NCBI GenBank assembly: GCA_032718475.1
Contig: JAUCBJ010005969.1
Coordinates: forward strand, 16,116 to 80,115
Source: Nemertoderma westbladi
Taxonomy: Eukaryota; Xenacoelomorpha; Nemertodermatida; Nemertodermatidae
Reading direction: 5' to 3'
DNA: 64,000 nt
Both the position numbers and the translations under genes were made by a program. Shown piece after piece: positions 40,401-52,400 of the stretch; position 1 is the stretch's first letter, and the number at the start of each line of letters is the position of its first letter. The notes under the pieces are model-generated. The model saw nothing but the letters and a program-made list of their open reading frames with translations, was not told the origin of the DNA and ran no database searches.

Positions 40401-43400
40401 TATAATATTATATGATTCAGAGACAGGATTTACTAAATAAATAAATGAAATAGAAATACAATAAAATTAGATATTAAAAAAAATTAAAACTTGGAAAATT
40501 AAGAAATTAACATATAACAAGGTGAGGCCCCAGCTCATATTTTTACATTATATATTTTTGGTAGGGCCTTTAGGGCACAGTGCATTATTTATTTATATGT
40601 AGTGTTTGTTTCGGTGCGGTTTGTTGTTTTTGCTGTTGTCCAATATGGTTTGTTGTGATAAGTCGCATAGCGGCTAGGGGCCAAAGCCCCGGACATTAAA
40701 GATTTACGTAACTTAACTTTTATATCCAACGAATTGTTAAGTAATTTTTGTGCCGATATGCGCTGCTAATGTAATGAAATAAATAATGATGAATTTGCTT
40801 CTCATTAGGTATGCGATAGAAACCTTGGAGAATTCCACAACGGCAGTGATACGTTCAGCTGGGGTGGAGGACCAAGGTCGTTATCGGGTTACTGTTCGTA
40901 ATCCCTCGGGGAGAGATAATTGTAACTTCACGGTGGCGGTGAAAGATGTCCCAGACGCCCCATCGCGACCAAAGGCCACCAGTGTTACACAATCGTCGGC
41001 TGTGTTGAGTTGGACGGCTCCTAGAAAGGATGGAGGAAGTGCAGTCACGCAGTGAGTTACAGTTTAGGCCTACTGTATATACTGTATATACATTGGGTAC
41101 AATGTTGTGGCAGAGGCTTTATCAGACTGTATGTATATCTGTCTGTCTGTCTGCTTGCCTGTCTGTCTGTCTGGCTGTCTATCTGTTTGGATGCCTGTCT
41201 GTATGTATTTATGTCTATCTGTCTGTCTGACTCTCTGTATGCATGTATTGTATGACTGTCTGATCATTGTATATCTGTATTTTTATCTGTCGGATTGACT
41301 GTCTCTGACTGCTTGTCTGTCGTCTGTCGGTATATCTGTCTATCTATCTGTATGTTTATCTGTCTGGCAGTCTTGCTATCTGTCTGCCTGACTATCCCTC
41401 CTTCTGTCGGTATATCTGTCTGTCTATATGTTTGCCTATCTGTCTGTATGTCCGTATGTCAACAAAAGTAAGGAAGCATACTGCTAACTAATTTAGCAGT
41501 ATTTTGTACTAGTTTTAACAGTACTTTGTACTAGTTTTAGCAGTACTTTGTACTAGTTTTAGCAGTACTTTGTACTAGTTTTAGCAGTACTTTGTACTAG
41601 TTTTAGCAGTACTTTGTACTAGTTTTAGCAGTACTTTGTACTAGTTTTAGCAGTACTTTGTACTACAGTAGTTTTAGCAGTACTTTGTACTAGTTTTAGC
41701 AGTACTTTGTACTAGTTTTAGCAGTACTTTGTACTAGTTTTAGCAGTACTTTGTACTAGTTTTAGCTACTAATTTGAATTTTGAAGTAACTATTTTGTAT
41801 GTCTGTGACTTTAACTATAATATGCATAATTTTAGTGCTAAATAGGATACCAAATATTATCGATATGTTTTAGATACACGTTACAACGCAAAGCAGCAGA
41901 CGACGCTAACTGGTTTACTGTATCCAGTAACGTCACCGACGTACAGTGCAAGGTTGACGACTTGCAACCCAATACAACTTACAGTTTCAGAGTTTTAGCT
42001 GAGAACGAAGTCGGACTAAGTACACCGGGACTCGAAGTTTCAGCCAAAACTATACGTAAGTCTTAAACATTGTAATCAACTTATACTAAGGCTGTAAAGG
42101 GTAACTAAGGTTGGGTGTAAACGCTACGCCGACAACCGACTGTCGACAACCACTGCCGACAACAGTAGAGTTAAAAATGTAACCTGAGTTCGTGACTCTC
42201 GTTTATTGTTTTGGTTAGAATAACTTCCACTGTAACCTGTACCTTTCCTTCAATTAATAAATGAGATTAATTAGCTTTAATAATGGTTGTCGGCGTTGGT
42301 TGTCGGTAGTCGGTTGTCGGCGTAGCGTTTTACACCCACCAAGGTTGTATTTAAGGTTCTTCATGGCCATATAATGATAGCCTATAATGCTATAATCATT
42401 TCAGCGAGATACCCATGAAACTAAATAAAAATGAAACCAAAAATTGACATATTTCAGAGGCTACGAAAGTAGAAAGAAAATCTGTTGTGATGGAGAAACC
42501 GAAAGTAGTTGAACCGCTAGTGGACAAACAACATAAAGAAAACGAGACTGCAGTACTGCAGTGCGTTGTTACTGGGTTACCATTACCAACTATAAGCTGG
42601 TTGAAGGTTAGTAGTGCAGTTCATAAAAAAACCACGGAATGATAGCACTAAAAACGATATTTAGTAAAAGTGGTCGGAATATGATCCGAAACCATTGATG
42701 GAGGTCACGGGGTAATAAAATATTTTAACAATACTTAATTATATTTATTATCATTATCATTTTACTGGTTTCTTGCTTATTAACAAATATACTAATATTT
42801 CTTCTTTAAACTTCTTTAAGTCTTTAAAAAACGGAAGTCAACATTGCATTAATCACCACATGCAATATATACATTCAAAATAAAGTAAAATAACTTAATT
42901 AATTTAAGTTAATAAGGCAAATTAGTTTATTGTTTTGATTAGATAAACTGTCACTTTAAACCTGCTCTTTTCTCCTAATAACCCCTAATTTATTAAAAAC
43001 ATGAATCCCGGAGTTTTACCCCCCCCCCCCCCCCCCCCCCCTCCCCCTATCCTTACTCCCGAATACCCGAATCGACTCTCATTAATAGTACCTTGATCGT
43101 CGTGTTACAGGACGACGAACCAATCCACGGCGAATGGCGGTATAAGGATACAATGCAGGAGAAGGATGGGAACGTGGTCGCGGTACTAACGCTAGTTAAA
43201 CTCGTCCTAGACGATGAAGCTGAGTACACATGCGAGGCGATAAACGACGCGGGAAGGGTGACCTCGTGCTGTGAGGTGCTCGTAGACGAGGGAGAGGGCG
43301 GCCCAAAGAAGAAGTTTATACAAGAGGAAGTCGACGTAATTCCCCCGGTGTTTACGGAGAAACTCGCGGATACTACGGTCGGATACTCCTTGCCTACGCA

Positions 43401-46400
43401 ACTGCGGTGCAAGGTTCTGGGCCAACCCAGACCTGGGATACAATGGTACCACAACGACCGCTTGCTGAAAACCTCCAAGTACAACCCGCTGGACTTCGAA
43501 GGAGACGTTGTTACTTACACCATGATGGAGGCGTTCAGTGAGGATAACGGAGTCTACAAGTGCGTCGCTACTAACGACGCCGGTGAAGCTGAGTGCCAGG
43601 CCGAACTCATTGTCAGCGAGCTGGAAGATGAACCCGATGAAATGAAACCCGCGTTTGTCAGGAAACTTGTAGATGAGTCACTCATTAATGGTGATAACGT
43701 TGAACTGCTGTGCAAAGTGAAAGCAAAGCCGCCTGCATCTGTCACCTGGTAAGTTTCAGTAAAAACACAATCCATTAGTGAAATGGTCTAAATAGGCATA
43801 AACCGAAACCAAGTTTGTCTTAATAAACCACATTCTAATTTGTTCTTAATTTTAAAACTTTTTCATTTTAAATTAGTTTGTATTTTTAATCGCAGGACGA
43901 AAGACGGTAAGCCCATAGAATCCGGAGCGAAGTATAGCATAACAAGTGACGCCCAGGGTTGGAACTCCTTGAAAATTACAGGTGTCCATGAGGACGCCGA
44001 TTCTGGAACGTACGCTTGTAAGGCTGCCAACAAGATAGGGAAGGCTGTTGTCGAAAGCAGAGTTCGTGTGAAAGGTAAGATGTTGTACTATATTCACCAA
44101 CAATATGTAAAAAGCACATTATTTTAGCAGCATTCTTAAAAATGCAGCTGTAATGCAGCATGCCGATCCTAGTAGTACTAGGATCGGCATGCTGTATTAC
44201 AGCTGCATTTTTAAGAATGCTCTGCCGGCTTGTCGACAAAATTGCGCCGCCACAACTCCGTATCACCCCTGAAATTTGCTAGATCATCCGCATCTTCAAG
44301 GCCAGTGTCCTTTAAGATGCGTCTCAAGAATGTCATGGGCTGTCCACCATGCTTATTCACTCCATGAGGCTGCCAATGTACAAGATTATGCACTGGCTGG
44401 TCCTCACGGCGAAAACAATGTCCTGCAAAGCGGAGGCGAATTTGTTCTAGTGTCAAGCTTGGGGGAACCACTGAGACACCTCCAATGTTATATAGTGTCT
44501 GGTTGGAGATGTGTGCATTGTACTTGACACAATGAACCCGGCGTAGCATTCTTGTGAATGTGCCATCCAGAGATTTGGTGTCCTCAGCAGTTAGAGCCCA
44601 GCATGGACTCCCATAGAGGAGTACTGGAACTACTGCTGCTCTAAATAATCGGACCTTAAGTTTCCGATTAATTCTCGGTGACTTCCAAATACTGGAAAGC
44701 CTATTCAAGGCTGCCCATGCCTTTCCCTTACGTATTCGAAGGTCCTCACCTGACTTCCGGATCCATGATCCCAGGTAACAGAAGTCGTCCACATGCTCAA
44801 GCATACCATCCTTTGAGCTTATGCTCATCCGGTCAGAGACTTGCTGAGGACTTTCAAAGTGAACTGTCAAAATTTTGGTCTTTCTGGAGTTAATAAAAAG
44901 ACCAACACTAGAAGCAGCATGTTCTAATGAGCTGAGGAGCCGTTAGGCTCCCTCTAGTGATTCTGAGAGTACTCCTAAGTCATCAGCAAAGTCTAGATCA
45001 GTTAGGTACTTGGCAGGATTTCCTCGACTTCTGGAGCCAGTAGGTGGAGTTATCATCACCCCATCATCATTATGATGATCTAAGGACATGCGTAGAACAT
45101 AGTCAACCACAATTATGAACAAGAATGGTGCAAGTGTATCTCCATGGGGGACGCCCCATAACACTTCAAATGGTTCTGTGTCACCGTCAACAGTAGACAT
45201 AAATGTTGTCGAACCATCGTATACTGATCTGATTGCTGCAATAATTTCATCAGGAATCCCATATAATGAAAGTATGCTGAACATACGTGAGCGAGAGACT
45301 GAATCATAGGCCTTGAAGAAGTCAGCAAAGATAACAGCCAGATGCCTGTCTTTCATTTTTGATAACTCTTCAATTATCCTTCTAAGTGCCAAAATGAGCT
45401 TCATGGTCCCACGACCTTTACGGAACCCATTCTGATTTCCACGGAGCCGTCTCTCAATGGGATCCCTGATGCGATTTAATAGAATTCTATTGTATAGCTT
45501 TGCAGCAATCGAGATCAATGAGATTCCCCGAAAAGAACCATAGAGTGTTAGGTTGCCCTTCTTGGGAACTGGCACCAACTTATTTGTTTTCATTTCTTGT
45601 GGGACTCTTGTTGTTCGGTACATGTCTACTATGATGGGATATATGATCTTTAAACACTCAGGTATTTTAAAGACCTCAGGGGGGAACACCATCTACTCCA
45701 CTGGCACGATTGGTCTTAATGCTCTTTGCAGCAGCCTTCACTTCTGCAAAGGAGGTATCGCCAATGGGATTATCTGGGAGTAAAGACTCAGACACTTTTA
45801 CTTCTATAAAGTTATCAGGCAATACCCTGTCATTATTGAGGAGCTTTTCAAAGTGGGCCTTCCAACCATTGAGGCGATCGGCTGGTGAAAAAGCCTTATC
45901 CTTCCTTGGTGGTTGGTTGGCTTTTCCGCCCAGTAAGCAAGTTGATCGATTTCCATGCCTGGGATGATTGCCTGCTGTCGTCAGCATCATTGATGGCATC
46001 AACCTGTTGGTTTATTAGCCCCCTACTTCATAGATAAGAGCCAAGAGAGAGAGGAGCCGTCGGGTTGCCTCCGGTGGTTAGTATCTCACTCGTTCATCGA
46101 TCACTTTACTTTACTAATAATGTTGGCTGAAAAAACACAATGTTTGTTGAATCATACAGTTTCAGTCAAAATTTACTTGAATCGAATTAAACGAATCTTT
46201 AACCGAGAATATATCGTAACTATGTGTGCCCTCTTTAGACGCCTCATCTAACCTGAACACTGTGGCACCTGGACGAAAACGTGAAAGAAGGAAAAAGGAG
46301 AAAAAACGCGTTAAAAACATCAAACAGGTTCTCACAGCACCAACTCCAGCCCGATTCATTGAAAAACCAGTTCCTGTTTCCGCCACTGAAGGTAGGTAGA

Positions 46401-49400
46401 ACTTAATCACATTCAGTTCAATTACATTACCTTTAATAGACTACTACTTATAAAATACAATGGGAACTTTCCTTTGGTAAAAATTTTACCTTTATTTTTG
46501 AGAACAATATAGATTTATACTGAGTCAACAATGTGTTTTTTTTTGGGCAATAATATGACTAGTTTCTTGTGTAAATATGACACTTATTTCTGTAACAATA
46601 CAATGTATCACTTACATGTGGCAACAATATCGATTTCAACAATGACCCACTTTTCCTGTATAAAAGTTTGATTCTTTACTTGGACGAATCAATTTGTTAT
46701 ATTCTGACAGAACCAGAAATTCCGCTGCCCCAACATCGAAAATGCTCTCAAATTGTACTTCAGTAGCCCACGAAGAATTGGATAGTTATTGGTTGGCTAC
46801 CACCAAGGTCATCCTAATATTATACTGTGTGTTATATTTTTTATAAAATAAAACGTATTTAAGAAAATGTTAGGAAACCAACACGTTATTATAAAACTAT
46901 AACAAATAACACAAGCTTACGAAATAATATAGCTTGTGTAATTTGTTAAGTTTTATAATAACGTGGTTGATCTTGGTTTACTCACAATTTTCTTAATATA
47001 TTTATTTATTGTAACCGGATCACACATTCCAACGGAAACTTTGACTTGCCCAATTTATTATCCATAATTATATTTTTTGTATATACGATGGCCTTGCTAC
47101 CACGCCACATATAGCTATTCCAATCAGGAGGTTTTATTTTAGATAAAATCCTTTATAAGATGGTAATACAGTATATAAACTGATCTTCCCTGCAGGAGAT
47201 ACAGTCGAATTTAAGTGTCGAGTTGAGGGTCTACCCGATCCCAAGGTGGGGTGGTTTAAAGGATGGCGCGAATTCACGGATTCCGCCAAACATCAACTAG
47301 TTCACGACGACACTTGCGACGACTTTGCTCTCATTATACGGTGAGTTGGAAATACCGGTCGGTCGCATTTAGTGAATTCTTTCACATTTAGGAGAGGTAT
47401 TTTTGTGCCTTTTCCGTTTTTTTTTTGTTTTGTCTTTATATTTTTATATATGACTATGTTATATAAATGTAATTTTTATTGAAAACAAACAACTGGGTAT
47501 GACATAGATTATTTCAGTCACTTTATATTTATTTGCAATCGAGTTGTTTAACAAACCTAACCTACAGTATGTATGATTAATTTGATTGGTTTCTACAGAA
47601 AAGTTGAAACAAAAGAAGCCGGAAACTACAAAGTGAAGATAAAGAACGATCATGGCCAAGACGAGTGCGTAACTACACTAACAGTTACAGAGAAAGTCAA
47701 AGAAGAAGCAGATTTCAGGAAAAATTTGAAAAGGTAATGTTAATCAGTTTGTTATTGTTTGAATTATTTAACAAGTTTGTGAGATTAGAAACTACGGTAT
47801 GATTTAGGGTAGCTACAGAGAATATTCTCCTATAATTATTTTGATTTATTTTCATATTGTTAGGCGACCATCAGCTGTTGCTAGGGACGCCGGCTTCTCA
47901 ATGGATCAGCTGCTGGACATTATGCAGAACATGAGTAAGGCCCAGATGGAACAATTCGCCATGTCCCACGGAATCACAGATTTCCGCGCTTTATTGAAAC
48001 ACTTGAAGATGCATCGAGAGAAAAAGGAGGCTGAGGAGTTGGAGGTGAGTACTAAATTAGAAATATTATGTGACTCCGGAGGAATAACTTTATACGGCGG
48101 CTGAGAATCAGTGTTAGTATCTAGGATGTTGTTGTTGTTAGGCCTACTGTACAGTTGTTGTTGTTGTATGTACTTAGGTCCTATGACACGTGTTGTTGCT
48201 ATGGAGATACGTTCCGGTCTGCATTTACATATGTTGCACTTAGCAGTATTTTAATGTCTTGACATCGGCAGCCAGTAGGACTACATTAGGCTTGAACATT
48301 CAGTGGCTGCCGCAGATAATAAATTGTTGGAAGGCCGTAGGCTATAGTCGTAAATTGCGGACATTCAAGGTATCAGGAAGTATTTCCAGGTCTATCTTTC
48401 ACCTGAGCTGCTAGCTGAATGGTTAGAGCGCCAGACTCCCAACCTGAGGTCACCAGTTCGATCCCTCCTTTTGCTTTGTTAGCCCATAATAATAAATCCT
48501 TATTCATTGTATTTTCACCAAATTTGTTAGTCAGTTTATCCTTAACATTGTTTTGTATTGGTATGAGTAGATAATTGTTAATTAAACGAATACAACAGCT
48601 TAAAATAAAGATAGGTAGGTACCCAGTTATCGCAAATAGCAAAGAGAAAGGAATAACCGTCGACAATGTCTATATGTCTATGTTTATATAATTTGTTTTG
48701 ACAGACAGTTAAACGTAAACTGAAACCTGTTTTACATCGGCAGTCTACCGAGAGTCGCATTGCCAAGGAATTACAGGTAGCTCGGTCGCCATGGTTATTA
48801 CCATAACACTAACCGCTTAAAATGAATAATTTCTCTTTTCTGATCATTACATTTTTCATGGACAATAATCAACTGTATTCTTTCATGATCTGATCATATT
48901 TCAATCTGTTTGTTTCTCAGTTCAAATATATAATCGTACATAAGTTAAGGAAGTAGACCGCCCCGTCACCCGAGTAACGTGATATGGTGGGAAAGGTGAT
49001 CTTTTACAGGCAAATAGATAAAAAGATAAGTATTCGGTTGGGAATATTAAATTTGCGGGTGTTTAAGTACCGTTCCTTTTTTTGCGACGTTTTGTCCATA
49101 TGCTTTTGAGACTGGAAAACTGACCTAAAACGCTGCTAAAAGATAATGTTATCCTTATCAATTTGAAAAGATTATAGAACAAAACAATAAAAGTGCATGC
49201 CGAAATATGTTGGAAAAATCTCCCAAAATACGGCCAAGCGAAAACAGAACTTTAATCCATAGAATTTACGTAAAATGCAAAAATAAAGAGTTTGTCTCAA
49301 AAATTAAGAAAACCTGTAATTCACCACCTGTAACTACGAATACTTATCATAATAAATGCATTTCTTCATAAACTTTATTTCTCTCATTCACACTCTGATC

Positions 49401-52400
49401 TCATTACATTTCATTCATTCATGTTTTGTATTAATTGTTGTCGTATACACGAATCACTACAATAAATTTTACTAACATATGAGTTGTTTGATAAGATACA
49501 TTTAACACAATAAGTTTACTGCCTATAGCGTTCATACTTATGATATTTTCAAAAATCCAACTTGTCATCCTAATCTCCTATGTGCCAGTCTTTCACCATC
49601 CTAATCTCCGATAGGCCAGTCTTTCACCATCCTAATCTCCGATAGGCCAGTCTTTCACCATCCTAATCTCCGATAGGCCAGTCTTTCACCATCCTAATCC
49701 CCATAGGCCAGTCTTTCACCATCCTAATCTCCGATAGGCCGGTCTTTCACCATCCTAATCTCCTATGGGCCAGTCTTTCACCATCCTAATCTCCGATAGG
49801 CCAGTTTTTCACTATCCTAATCTCCGATAGGCCGGTCTTTCACCATCCTAATCTCCGATAGGCCAGTCTTTCACCATCCTAATCTCCCATAGGCCAGTCT
49901 TTCACCATCCTAATCTCCGATAGGCCGGTCTTTCACCATCCTAATCTCCGATAGGCCAGTCTTTCACCATCCTAATCTCCTATGGGCCAGTCTTTCACCA
50001 TCCTAATCTCCTATGGGCCAGTCTTTCACCATCCTAATCTCCGATAGGCCAGTCTTTCACCATCCTAATCTCCGATAGGCCGGTCTTTCACCATCCTAAT
50101 CTCCCATAGGCCAGTCTTTCACCATCCTAATCTCCTATGGGCCAGTCTTTCACCATCCTAATCTCCGATAGGCCAGTCTTTCACCATCCTAATCTCCGAT
50201 AGGCCAGTCTTTCACCATCCTAATCTCCTATGGGCCAGTCTTTCACCATCCTAATCTCCTATGGGCCAGTCTTTCACCATCCTAATCTCCGATAGGCCAG
50301 TCTTTCACCATCCTAATCTCCGATAGGCCAGTCTTTCACCATCCTAATCTCCGATAGGCCAGTCTTTCACCATCCTAATCTCCGATAGGCAAGTCTTTCA
50401 CCACCCTAATCTCCGATAGGCCAGTCTTTCACCATCCTAATCTCCGATAGGCCAGTCTTTCACCATCCTAATCTCCGATAGGCCAGTCTTTCACCATCCT
50501 AATCTCCGATAGGCCAGTCTTTCACCATCCTAATCTCCGATAGGCCAGTCTTCACCATCCTAATCTCCGATAGGCCAGTCTTTCACCATCCTAATCTCCG
50601 ATAGGCCAGTCTTTCACCACCCTAATCTCCGATAGGCCAGTCTTTCACCATCCTAATCTCCGATAGGCCAGTCTTTCACCATCCTAATCTCCGATAGGCC
50701 AGTCTTTCACCATCCTAATCTCCGATAAGCCAGTCTTTCACCATCCTAATCTCCGATAGGCCAGTCTTCACCATCCTAATCTCCGATAGGCCAGTCTTTC
50801 ACCATCCTAATCTCCGATAGGCCAGTCTTTCACCACCCTAATCTCCGATAGGACAGTCTTTCACCATCCTAATCTCCGATAGGCCAGTCTTTCACCATCC
50901 TAATTTCCGATAGGCCAGTTTTTCACCATCCTAATCTCCGATAGGCCAGTCTTTCACCATCCTAATCTCCGATAGGCCAGTCTTTCACCATCCTAATCTC
51001 CGATAGGCCAGTCTTTCACCATCCTAATCTCCGATAAGCCAGTCTTTCACCATCCTAATCTCCGATAGGCCAGTCTTCACCATCCTAATCTCCGATAGGC
51101 CAGTCTTTCACCACCCTAATCTCCGATAGGACAGTCTTTCACCATCCTAATCTCCGATAGGCCAGTCTTTCACCATCCTAATTTCCGATAGGCCAGTCTT
51201 TCACCATCCTAATCTCCGATAGGCCAGTCTTTCACCATCCTAATCTCCGATAGGCCAGTCTTTCACCATCCTAATCTCCGATAGGCCGGTCTTTCACCAT
51301 CCTAATCTCCCAAAGGCCAGTCTTTCACCATCCTAATCTCCTATGGGCCAGTCTTTCACCATCCTAATCTCCGATAGGCCAGTCTTTCACCATCCTAATC
51401 TCCGATAGGCCAGTCTTTCACCATCCTAATCTCCTATGGGCCAGTCTTTCACCATCCTAATCTCCTATGGGCCAGTCTTTCACCATCCTAATCTCCGATA
51501 GGCCAGTCTTTCACCATCCTAATCTCCGATAGGCCAGTCTTTCACCATCCTAATCTCCGATAGGCAAGTCTTTCACCACCCTAATCTCCGATAGGCCAGT
51601 CTTTCACCATCCTAATCTCCGATAGGCCAGTCTTTCACCATCCTAATCTCCGATAGGCCAGTCTTTCACCATCCTAATCTCCGATAGGCCAGTCTTTCAC
51701 CATCCTAATCTCCGATAGGCCAGTCTTCACCATCCTAATCTCCGATAGGCCAGTCTTTCACCATCCTAATATCCGATAGGCCAGTCTTTCACCACCCTAA
51801 TCTCCGATAGGCCAGTCTTTCACCATCCTAATCTCCGATAGGCCAGTCTTTCACCATCCTAATCTCCGATAGGCCAGTCTTTCACCATCCTAATCTCCGA
51901 TAAGCCAGTCTTTCACCATCCTAATCTCCGATAGGCCAGTCTTCACCATTCTAATCTTCGATAGGCCAGTCTTTCACCATCCTAATCTCCGATAGGCCAG
52001 TCTTTCACCACCCTAATCTCCGATAGGACAGTCTTTCACCATCCTAATCTCCGATAGGCCAGTCTTTCACCATCCTAATTTCCGATAGGCCAGTCTTTCA
52101 CCATCCTAATCTCCGATAGGCCAGTCTTTCACCATCCTAATCTCCGATAGGCCAGTCTTTCACCATCCTAATCTCCGATAGGCCAGTCTTTCACCATCCT
52201 AATCTCCGATAGGCCAGTCTTTCACCATCCTAATCTCCGATAGGCCAGTCTTTCACCATCCTAATCTCCGATAGGCCAGTCTTTCACATTAAAGACCTTA
52301 AAGACTCATTTCCGCGCTCCTTTTTATGAAATTTTTTCGAGCTTTATGTTAATAAATTTCTAGAACATCATTGCTTCAAGATGAATCTGAGAATTTTGGA

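Larger units (their letters stand above)
44129..46010 (-). mobile_element. Non-LTR retrotransposon, 5'-truncated, RT region
   Basis: The - strand encodes an RT with fingers/palm motifs and a C-terminal region typical of the RTE/CR1-like group, without the N-terminal endonuclease. The 5' limit near 46010 is where recognisable protein ends. It lies in the intron between Ig domain 8 and the basic linker, antisense to the gene. Related fragments lie at 26481-27155 and 27440-27590. No poly-A tail is seen; the 3' end is the palindrome. Confidence 0.88.

Noticed and set aside
43053-43775. - strand open frames opposite the largest Ig exon
   Set aside because: The + strand has clear Ig motifs and matching splice phases; the - frames have no domain.
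48411-48480. Functional tRNA gene
   Set aside because: The acceptor stem does not pair and the anticodon stem has a mismatch; better read as SINE or tRNA remnant.
49565-52287. CRISPR-like appearance of regularly spaced 31-bp repeats
   Set aside because: Units abut directly with no unique spacers, and the context is an animal intron.
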